Below, piece by piece: positions 7,763-18,745 of a stretch of 18,745 nucleotides of DNA. The DNA lies in assembly GCA_004369085.1 (NCBI GenBank), contig ML210226.1, positions 1-18,745 of the forward strand, written 5' to 3'. The DNA is from Coprinopsis marcescibilis. Its lineage: Eukaryota > Basidiomycota > Agaricomycetes > Agaricales > Psathyrellaceae. The position numbers and the translations under genes are program-made. Position 1 is the first letter of the stretch, and every line of letters starts with the position of its first letter. A model generated the notes under the pieces. That model worked only from the letters and a program-made list of their open reading frames with translations. It made no database searches and was not told the DNA's origin.

Positions 7763-9746
7763 CTAGAAAACATAGGTTTCGGACCCAGGGAACCACCTAG
7801 CGCGAGGGCGATAGTCAAGATGAGACCTCATTCGCTTCTGGACAGTGATATGAAAATTAGGCTCCTCATCAGGTATCTTCCGTCCTTTGCCCAGATTGGA
7901 TCTATTTCCACACCAAGGCGGGTCAAAAGAGCGCAAAGACAAAAAAAGGTTGAATGGCAGACTGACCCAGTATTCTGCCGCCAAACACCCATTTTATCCT
8001 GCCAGACGCGGTGCAAGGGGACGACTTCCAACACCCACCAGATTTTTCTCGTCTTCAGTTCGTCGTGTATGGGTTGAAGAGCGTCGCCGTCGTCCAAGAT
8101 CAATTCAGACGCGCTGGGTTCCAAACTGCCCCGAATGTTTGCACGAGCAAGAGCTTCCGAGTCGAATTTTATCCCGCAGCCCGAGGCAAGGATCTCTCGG
8201 ACCATCCACCGAAGACTGATATTGCCGAGGTTTCGAACTTGACTGTTATGAACTGACCCTCCGCCGACATCTTAACAGCCTGTCAGGGAACTCCTCGATC
8301 CGGAGTACAGCTGAAACGCACCGCTATGACAGCCAGTAAACCAGACTTCGAGAACATCATCCATAGGACCTTCCTCCATTTCCTCTGGAGAAATGGCCCT
8401 CGGGATCGCAGGGGCTCTGGGCCTCTGAATGTTCTTCGGTGATTTGGGATACGACGGGATCCTCCCAAAGAACTGGCATTGCGGAACTTCATCGTCGACT
8501 GATAGCGTGGACGTGTCTGAGTATGACCCTTGTTTGCGACTTCCCGCTGGCGCACTGGCATGTTCGGGATCGAGGGAGGCGGTCTCTTCAGTTGGAGATG
8601 GGCGGTGATAGTAGTTGGGTTGGAACTTGGTACGGCGCTACTCGGATGAAATATACGTTTTAAGGGCGATAATCCTCCATAGACGTGCCTACTCACCTCG
8701 TCGAGGGCCAGGGCGTGCCTAAAGGTTTTTATCGAACGGTTGGAGTTGGTGAAGGGAAGTGTACGCTTGATGAAGACGCCAACACTAGCAACGGTGTCCC
8801 TGTAGTGGACGTTTGAGAAATATAACCGTTCTTCGCCTGAAAAAGTGGCTCACCAAACTCCCATAAACTCGATCTTGACGTCCTGAGAATACGTCTGTTT
8901 AAATCCTGTGCACAACTCGATTCCCTCCTGGTCTTCTCGTTTGTAGAGCTTGTAGGCGAATGGAACCTGGGCTTGATTTCCGCGTGGTAGGACACCGCAC
9001 TTGATAATTATCAGCCTAGCTGTGAGACAGAGTAAGAAACTTCAGCCTCTACCTTGTATAAAAACCCTGCAAGAGCCCTAGGAACATCGTTGAAATTCGA
9101 CGGATGAAATTGCGCAGGACATGCTTACCTAGCTGTGTATGCCCCTCTGGAAAATCCTGGAACGCTTCATAAGCTACGAATACTAAAGACATGTCAGCAA
9201 CTCACCAAAGATACAGATACGGTCACCAGTCCGGTAATTATCCATCAAGAAACGATAGCCTTCCATAACATGATTATCCAAGTACCTGTAGCGAACTTCT
9301 GATTAGGATGTTTACATTCGTGAAAGTGAGATACTACTCACCAAGCGAATGCTAGATCCAGCATCTTGGCACCCCAATGGAACAGTGGGGACACAACTCC
9401 AGGTTCGAACCATGTACCGACACCAGCCTATACCGGCGCGTGAAGAGGTTAATATCAAAGAGAGAGAGAGATGTCAGAAGATGAGGTGGCTGACTTGATA
9501 GTAGCAAAGCTGCTGGTCGAAGTCGTCCTTCTTGAGTAGAGCGAACAGCTTGACTACGTTGGTGTTCTGCAGAGCGATTGTGTAAATAAACGGAGGTTGA
9601 CGGTCAGCAAACGGCCAGTGACTCACATCTGCATCGTATTCGTTCGATGTACCGTCGAAGCAGAGGACCAATGTCCTCGATCTCTGCGGCGGTGGTTGGT
9701 TGTCCATCAAATTAGCGGCATAGCGGCGCTGGTCGCGAGGAGGCAT
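7763..9746 (-). CDS. DUF2235 family alpha/beta hydrolase (Tle1-like catalytic fold), 472 aa, 11 exons
   Basis: Uncharacterised fungal protein of the DUF2235 family, related to the catalytic domain of Tle1 phospholipase effectors. Exons (minus strand): 9746-9627, 9566-9495, 9427-9342, 9285-9206, 9156-9129, 9077-9053, 8999-8854, 8799-8697, 8637-8322, 8270-7967, 7901-7763; every junction is GT-AG and keeps frame. The ATG at 9746 has no usable Met before it. Motifs in order: LVLCFDGTSNEYDAD (27-40), NTNVVKLFALL, nucleophile elbow GFSRGAYTAR (120-129, S122), GVWDTVASVG with D187, and GCHSDVGGGS with H324. These form a plausible Ser-Asp-His triad. Exon 9 adds a Pro/Ser/basic segment (residues about 228-312) between the Asp and His motifs. 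Introns are 49-67 bp; two exons are only 25 and 28 nt. No signal peptide or membrane span is seen, so a cytoplasmic protein is inferred; the substrate is unknown. Confidence 0.93.
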
Positions 9747-10368
9747 GGCTGGCAATGAAAGAACACCGACGGCTGGTCATATTGAGAATAGGGGTGTTAA
9801 GTATTATTTGTGTTGTTCGCTGCCCTCTCCAACCGTGGTGCTGCAGTTCTGACATCCACAACGCATTCGCGATGAATGTCTTGTCCCGACAACGAAAAGT
9901 GTCTCGCCACGGACAGACACTTGTTCACAAAACAGCACTTTCACTGTAGTTCCTCATATAGACTGTTCAGGTACCTTATTGAATCATTGTCTAGATGATG
10001 GTTCTAAATAAAAATCAGGAGTTTTGAAGTGGGGTATGGCAGTTTAGCTCACTTCAAGCCTGAAGGTTCCTCTCCTTACCAACCTCTATCCTAACTAGGT
10101 TTGATAAACTCCAATTGAATACAAGTGTGAGAAGGTATGGTCAGCGACAGAATACATCGCCGGAGAACCAGAGTGTCGGTGTCGGTGAAGAAGATCGCAA
10201 AGGCGCGAATCCCCTGCGAATCCTCACAAATTTGGTTCTGACATCATTGATGCCGCTTGTTCAGCAACCGCTATCATCGTACACCCAGATAGGCGGCAAA
10301 GTCTTCTACATGTCCATATAACTTGGAATAAACCCCCTTTCTTGCCATTCAGCGTATACCTCAGGCGC
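9747..10368. promoter_or_regulatory. Divergent promoter region between the DUF2235 and NTA1-like genes
   Basis: 622 bp separate the two start codons, so this stretch should hold both promoters. Weak AT-rich candidates occur (for example CATATAACT near 10313-10321, about 50 bp before the NTA1-like ATG). Short frames at 9755-9949 and 10115-10321 show no known motif and are judged non-coding. No shared palindromic operator was seen. Confidence 0.5.
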
Positions 10369-11566
10369 ATGTCCTCTTCACTGCGAAAGCTCAGAATCGC
10401 TGTGGTCCAGCTGAACCCAAAGGTACGCCCGTCTCCTGAACGACAGCTGAGGTGCTCAGGCGATTTGGTCAAGCTCGGTAAAGTTCAGGCCAATATCCAA
10501 CGAGCTCGCGAACTGTGCAGCAAGTTAGTCTCCAGGCATCCTTCCCGCACGGTGAATATGTACGGCATGTACGGACGTCTGTGACTGACCTCTCCAGGCT
10601 ACAGCCCCAAGCACTCGACCTCGTTTGCTTTCCCGAATTGGCGTTCACAGGTGCGCTACCGTTTCTCAAGCATAAGGACCCTCGCTGAACTCTCGATTAG
10701 GATATGTCTTTGACAGTGCCTCTGATATCGAACCATACCTCGAAGAACCACGCCTAGGTCCAACTTCACAATTCTGTTCCGAATTGGCCAAGAGACTTCA
10801 CTGTTATGTCCTCGCTGGCTATCCCGAACGACTATCACGCGCCGAACACGCCCCCAACGACTCTCTAAGGTCATTTTCTCACCTCAATGGCGCCAACAGT
10901 GCGGTCATGTATGGGCGCGATGGAGAATGGGTAGCCAACTATCGCAAGACCAACCTCTACGACACGGACATCACCTGGGCTAAACCCGGTACGCATCTTC
11001 CTTTCCCCGTGTATAGTAACCACTTTGTCGAAGAGTCAATGCAGGTACCGGTTTCGCTACTTTGGAGCTTCCGCTTCCACTGAAGAAACTCAGCCTGGGG
11101 ATATGTATGGATCTGAACCCAGAGCGAGAGAAAGCGTGGAGCTGGGAAACAGGGCCGTACGAGCTGGCAGACCATTGCGTCAACACCAAGACTAACCTCC
11201 TCGTTCTGCTAAACTCTTGGCTCGAGTCTCCGGAAGGCGAAGAAGAGGACGGCCATGATTGGGACACACTTCGCTACTGGGCGGCCAGATTGCAGCCTCT
11301 GTGGGTCAAAGACGGAATCTCTGGTCGTAATCTGCCCCCAGGCTCTCCCAATGACACTATCGTTGTCTTGTGTAATCGGTCTGGCCACGAGAAAGGTGAG
11401 AATTGGCTTCTGACTTCAGGAGTATATATTGAAATATGCTCAAGGGAAAACCTTTGCCGGAACGTCCGCCTTGTTCAAGATGACCAAAGGGAGTGGACGA
11501 CCGGTTTTACTCGATATGATGACGAAGGACGAGGAAGGAGTCAAGGTTTGGGATATCACCGTTTGA
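10369..11566 (+). CDS. NTA1: NTA1-like protein N-terminal Asn/Gln amidase (nitrilase superfamily), 305 aa, 6 exons
   Basis: Probable N-terminal amidohydrolase that deamidates N-terminal Asn and Gln, the tertiary destabilising residues of the Arg/N-degron pathway. Exons: 10369-10422, 10474-10523, 10598-10650, 10701-10988, 11045-11395, 11445-11566; introns are 49-74 bp, GT-AG, with all phases consistent. The nitrilase triad is complete: E48 in CFPELAFTG, K135 in NYRKTNLY and C169 in GICMDLNP. The start RKLRIAVVQLNPK and the C-terminal CNRSGHEKGKTFAGTSALF segment also fit nitrilase-type folds. GICMDLNP with the Trp-rich stretch after it points to NTA1 rather than to a plain nitrilase, from memory of the family. 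It is shorter than yeast Nta1 (about 457 aa); the missing length appears to be C-terminal. No targeting signal is obvious. It ends 119 bp from the RecQ stop codon on the other strand. Confidence 0.9.
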
Positions 11567-11685
11567 AGTGGAGTCGTCGTTTGGTTGCGTCAAGTCTGCA
11601 GGGTTATTTGTGTCTGGGTATTAGGGCCCCCAGGGATCTTTCCTTGGTATTTTCTGGCTCAACACTGTATACTATATCTATTCTT

Positions 11686-15306
<3,621 letters not shown>

Positions 15307-15310
<4 letters not shown>

Positions 15311-15403
15311 CTTGTTGCTTTCTTTTCCCTAATTGTCAGTGAGAACTTTCGTATACGCGACCCTTTTAGCTTACAGTTTGGAGCCTGATGCAATATTTGC
15401 CAT
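15307..15403 (-). promoter_or_regulatory. Candidate upstream ORF in the RecQ leader, ending on the main start codon
   Basis: An ATG at 15403 opens a short frame upstream of the RecQ start at 15310. Read unspliced it is 10 codons, MANIASGSKL, then TAA. If the good GTAAGC...CTGAC...AATTAG intron (15374-15329) is removed, it extends to 16 codons and stops at a TGA (15309-15307) that overlaps the main ATG as ATGA. It cannot be joined in frame to the helicase, so it is not the real N-terminus. Confidence 0.45.
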
Positions 15404-15530
15404 TGTGCTGCTTAAAGCGTTACAATAGCTGCCCTACCAGCTCGAGATGATGGGCGTAACCTGCCAAAGTGGCAAACCCTGGACCGTGACTGGCAGACGC
15501 GCCAAGTAAGTTATCCGGTCTCGTGACATG

Positions 15531-15543
15531 TGACGTCACGCGT
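15531..15543. promoter_or_regulatory. Overlapping CRE (TGACGTCA) and MluI cell-cycle box (ACGCGT)
   Basis: The 13-bp sequence TGACGTCACGCGT joins a full ATF/CREB palindrome to an MCB box about 220 bp before the RecQ ATG. MCB elements recruit MBF in yeasts to drive G1/S genes for DNA replication and repair, which fits a helicase gene. Binding in this organism is an inference. Confidence 0.5.
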
Positions 15544-17277
15544 TGGATCTCAGCGCTGAGCGCAGTCCCTGGCGGTCCGTCGAGTTGTTCACTCACGCCA
15601 GCTTACAGTTGGGTCGCGAGGCCTCTGATTCCAAGCTGCGAAGCTACTGACACTCAGTACCTGGGGGGCGATCATTTCCAACTACCATTGTAGCAGCCAA
15701 TCATTCAAAGGTACTTACTTTCGAGGTACTTGCCAGTGGATTCAAGCGATTGTACATAAACTAACTCGAGTTGGACAGAGAAAAAAGACACCACTCTTCC
15801 CACTAATAATCTCTCAAGCTCTCATCCTTGGAGCTGATTTTGGAGACATCATTATATTCTGATAGTGTGCCAGGGTGGCAGGCCATACCCACTGGCGGAG
15901 CCGTCCGCTGTTGTCGCCGAAGATCTCCGTTCTGCTTCACGAATCGCGAACTGCTGGGAGCCGCTGTGGCTGAGGCTCTGATAATATAGCGTGTGTGCTA
16001 AGTTTCTGTGTATTCACTAACCTATCAAATTTACATAGGTTCTGGTCAAGACAAAGGTCAGAAAACACCAGTCTACCGAAATGTTCAAGGCGCCTCTGAC
16101 CAGCCTAGGAATCGTCGTGAACTAACGTTTGTTTGACAAGGCTTGCAAGACCTTTGCATGCTTCATAATCATGCTGCGGCGCGACGGAGACCTTGTCGCC
16201 AGCACTCCGAGTCGCCCTTGCACTGCTCCACCAACTGGTACCTACAGGATACATCACTCTAACTCAAATTCAATCTACTTAGAAAACAAGAACCAACTCC
16301 GACTCGCTCCAGCTAGCTCGCAGCTCCGCCAGGCGAGGGAACTGTATCTCCGTGTTACACTACGTTCTAGGATACTGTCGTCGGAGCTGACGGGTGCATT
16401 CATATAACAGTATTCGAGCCGCACAGCGCAGCTTGTGTGACAAGTGGCCAATCTTCCTACGAGATCACACATCAGCAAAGGCGTTCGTAAGTCAATCACA
16501 ATCATTTGGTGCTTCTTAACATGTGTTCCAACCTGCCCCCCTGTTCATATACAGCGGATCTGTTTCGGCTGAACGTAAAGTTGAAATATCGGGCTAGCAA
16601 TGAGGGTAAAGGGCATCTTCGACCCGAATCATGAATACATTGATATTATGGGAACCTTTTGGAGTAACTGACCCTCTTCTGACAGTGCTGCATCCGGTAC
16701 CTGTGGGTCTTTCCGTTATTATGACGTTTGTAAACCGTGGGTTGATGAGCTTCGAGGTGAATGGGGTGATTTTCTCTTGCCTTACTGGTTTGTCATCGGT
16801 CACCTGTACCCCGAACCTTAACCGCTAGAGGCGGCCGGGTGTCCACAAGCGGCAGTTGATTTGTGTCGCGCAAGCAACATAGAGGCTCTATCATTATATG
16901 GCTGTCACAGGTCAGGCGGGTCAGGACTTGCCTCATCCCAATCGTACATCAGTCTAATCGGCTTTCACAGAATTTGGATGTGTTATTTTTCATTTTAGCG
17001 CAAACGTCGAACGGGGGCAAGCGGCTAAGCCGGGCCCAATGCTCCACTTAAAGGGTATAGAAGGGATTCCTTGAGGATCGTCCCTGCTCTTCTTGGTTTT
17101 TCTTTCCTTGAATTGGTTCCCCCAGGCTTCCCCACAATACTCGGCATCAGGCCAGCCACATGGTCGCCACGAGATGAACTTTCGGGGCGGAGCAACAGGG
17201 AGCAACGGATTGGAAGCTACTGGACGACGTTAGAAGACTTACCCTCGCGGATTGCCTTTTAGGGTCCGAGACGGCCT

Positions 17278-17331
17278 ATCTTCGGCAGTTGAACGAAAAT
17301 CCTATGTGAAGACTATGGTCAATCTTCGGCA
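17278..17331 (+). promoter_or_regulatory. Direct repeat ATCTTCGGCA in the xylanase promoter
   Basis: The 10-mer ATCTTCGGCA occurs at 17278-17287 and again at 17322-17331, 44 bp apart start to start, and the inverse core CCGAAG follows at 17346-17351 just before the TATA box. This spacing about 80-135 bp before the ATG suits an activator site. No factor is known to me for this motif. Confidence 0.4.
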
Positions 17332-17351
17332 AGTGAGTATGTTAACCGAAG

Positions 17352-17359
17352 TATAAAAA
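17352..17359 (+). promoter_or_regulatory. TATA box of the xylanase gene
   Basis: TATAAAAA lies about 60 bp upstream of the xylanase ATG, a strong core promoter match typical of highly induced secreted-enzyme genes. Two SYGGRG-type (Cre1/Mig1-like) sequences, CCCCAG at 17371-17376 and GCGGGG at 17398-17403, follow in the presumed leader; such short motifs are weak evidence. Confidence 0.65.
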
Positions 17360-17412
17360 CCAGGTTCGTACCCCAGAGCCTACAGCCACTTCGCATCGCG
17401 GGGATTAACACT

Positions 17413-18439
17413 ATGCAATTCAAAGCCTCTTTCTTCGCCCTCGCGGCAGCCACCTTGGCTACCGCTCAGTCTGGTCCTTGGGGTACGCACGTTCAATCAT
17501 TTGATTTAGTTCCATAACGCCTAACGGTACACCCTCCTTTCTCAACGATAGGCCAATGCGGTGGTACTGGCTGGAGCGGAGCCACCACCTGCCAGTCAGG
17601 CTATAGCTGCACTGTTGTAAACCAGTGGTACTCTCAGTGCCAACCTGGTAGCGGCAACCCACCACCTAGTTCCACTCCTGTTTCTATCCCCACCCCTATT
17701 CCCACTCTGGCTCCCAGCTCCAGTTCCCAAGCTCCAGCTCAACCGACTGTGCCTAGCGCCCCGATTCCTGCTGTTACCTCTGGGCCTAACACTCCAAGCT
17801 CTGAAGGAGACCATGACGGATTCTTCTACTCTTGGTGGACCGACCGTGGTGGAAATGCCTGGTACACCAACCAAAATGGTGGCCAGTACACCTTGATCTG
17901 GTCCGGAAACGGTAACCTGGTCGGTGGAAAGGGATGGTTCCCTGGTACCCTCAACCGGTAAGATTTATTTGGAATTCTTTCTCAGCAAGCGGTGATCTGA
18001 CTCTTTGCACAGTGTCATCAGCTACAACGGCACATACCAGCCAAACGGCAACAGCTACCTCGCTGTCTACGGTTGGACTCGTAAGGCCCTTATCGAATAT
18101 TACGTGGTTGAATCATGGGGGACGTACAACCCTGCCTCTGCTGCTTCGAGGAAGGGTACCGCCAACTGCAATGGCGCCAGCTACGACGTCCTCTCCACCT
18201 GGCGTAACAACCAACCGTCCATCGACGGTACCGCTACCTTCGAGCAGTTCTGGTCCGTCCGCAACCCCAAGAGAGCGTTCGGAGGAGCCATCTCTGGCAC
18301 CGTTGACTTTGCTTGTCACGTTGCTGCTTGGGAGAAAGCCGGAATGAGGCTGGGCTCTGAGCACTACTATCAAGTTGTCGCCACCGAAGGTTACTTTAGC
18401 AGCGGCCGCGCAACCCTCACCGTTAGGGAAGGCGCATAA
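17413..18439 (+). CDS. Secreted endo-1,4-beta-xylanase, CBM1 + GH11 (300 aa, 3 exons)
   Basis: Extracellular enzyme that cleaves internal beta-1,4 bonds of xylan (EC 3.2.1.8). Exons: 17413-17482, 17552-17957, 18013-18439; introns of 69 and 55 bp are GT-AG and in frame. Residues 1-18 form a signal peptide with likely cleavage after ATA-18. A CBM1 follows (about 19-54), with C26, C37, C43 and C53 and aromatic W23, W49 and Y50. A Pro/Ser/Thr linker runs to about residue 108. The GH11 domain starts near [12 protein letters not shown] and has the nucleophile E187 (EYYVVESWG), the thumb ([10 protein letters not shown]) and acid/base E284 (ATEGYFSSG). N145 in the GNLVGGKGW strand is Asn, the type linked to a less acidic pH optimum. 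C211 and C260 are placed like the stabilising disulfide of some thermostable GH11 enzymes. A TATA box lies 60 bp upstream. Complete and apparently functional. Confidence 0.97.
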
Positions 18440-18745
18440 GGCTAATAATTTTGCCTTCGGTATCAGTCAGGATAAAAGTTTGATAAAAGTCGGGAATACA
18501 TTTTCGTTCGCTCGCCTTGGCTTCGACAAAATGAGCTATTGACTCGGTAGTGCGCAGGTAAAAATGACAATGAGTTTATGTTCCTTTACACGCCGCGCGT
18601 CAGTAGACTTGAACGGTACCGCGTACGGATCTTGGATGTGCTTGGCGGTACCATGACCACTCTTGAGTTCCTTCGAATTCTCGAGTTTGGCTCTTCTAGC
18701 GGGCCGGATCCAGGGACACGGCGGGGTGAGGAACGCGGCCAAAAC
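18440..18745. other. Region downstream of the xylanase; possible 3' end of a minus-strand gene
   Basis: 306 bp holding the xylanase 3' UTR. On the minus strand two overlapping frames are open to the window edge: one ends with TAG at about 18536, the other with TAA at 18596-18598 (ending in RSSLLTRGV). Either could be the tail of a gene lying mostly outside, but neither shows a motif I recognise and I cannot choose between them. Confidence 0.35.

Larger units (their letters stand above)
15311..17412. other. Intergenic region between RecQ and the xylanase (leader, promoters, unrecognised DNA)
   Basis: About 2.1 kb between two genes transcribed away from each other. The left 250 bp carry the RecQ leader and its CRE/MCB element; the right 350 bp carry the xylanase promoter. 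The middle (about 15600-17000) has only frames under about 95 codons on both strands (for example 16129-16407), with no known motif, no splice pattern that joins them, and no terminal repeats that I could see. I find no gene here. Confidence 0.5.

Noticed and set aside
7584..7796. Hydrophobic 70-codon frame next to the DUF2235 stop codon
   Set aside because: It overlaps the real last exon in another frame, and the conserved GSETYVF ending with TAG shows that the gene stops at 7763.
9409..9420. Second B-box-like sequence GGTTCGAACC
   Set aside because: It is coding sequence of the DUF2235 gene (TGG TTC GAA CCT, W-F-E-P) and has no tRNA context.
15371..15403. ATG at 15403 as the RecQ start codon
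   Set aside because: None of the available splice sites join it in frame to the helicase; it fits better as a uORF.
17023..17028. GGCTAA as an XlnR/Xyr1 site for the xylanase
   Set aside because: A single hexamer, about 385 bp upstream, and this regulator is described for ascomycetes rather than basidiomycetes.

Overview
The window is nuclear DNA from a filamentous fungus, most likely a basidiomycete of the Agaricomycotina. The signs are multi-exon genes on both strands, many very short introns (mostly 46-75 bp, often with a CTRAY-like branch site), a Ste7/Fuz7-type MAPKK, an AMPK beta subunit of the form I recall from basidiomycetes, and a secreted CBM1-GH11 xylanase of the kind found in plant-cell-wall degraders. 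No bacterial operon, CRISPR array, prophage or complete transposon is visible.

Layout: (1) 1-1419 (+), 3' part of an AMPK/SNF1 beta subunit, cut by the window edge. (2) 2330-4678 (-), complete Ste7-type MAP kinase kinase, 5 exons, 476 aa, convergent with gene 1. (3) 4679-7762, about 3.1 kb without a convincing gene; it holds a near-perfect hairpin, a tRNA-like T-arm/B-box and a 12-bp inverted repeat. (4) 7763-9746 (-), complete DUF2235-type alpha/beta hydrolase, 11 exons, 472 aa. (5) 10369-11566 (+), complete NTA1-like N-terminal amidase, 6 exons, 305 aa, divergent from gene 4. (6) 11686-15310 (-), complete RecQ DNA helicase, 25 exons, 771 aa, tail to tail with gene 5 across a 119-bp gap. (7) 15311-17412, RecQ leader and promoter (overlapping CRE and MluI-box motifs), then gene-poor DNA and the xylanase promoter. 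(8) 17413-18439 (+), complete secreted GH11 endo-xylanase with an N-terminal CBM1, 3 exons, 300 aa. (9) 18440-18745, downstream DNA with two frames open to the window edge.

The genes do not form a metabolic cluster. Two act in kinase signalling (energy sensing by SNF1/AMPK and a Ste7-type MAPK cascade), one in genome stability (RecQ), one in the Asn/Gln branch of the N-degron pathway (NTA1), one is an uncharacterised hydrolase, and one is an extracellular polysaccharide-degrading enzyme. I did not find a clearly new multi-gene system. The points most worth a second look are within genes: a GC-AG intron inside the catalytic-loop HRD codon of the MAPKK, the micro-exon architecture, uORF and unrecognised C-terminal region of the RecQ gene, and a large disordered insertion that splits the AMPK-beta ASC domain. 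All exon models were made by eye from splice consensus, frame closure and conserved motifs; no alignment or transcript data were available.
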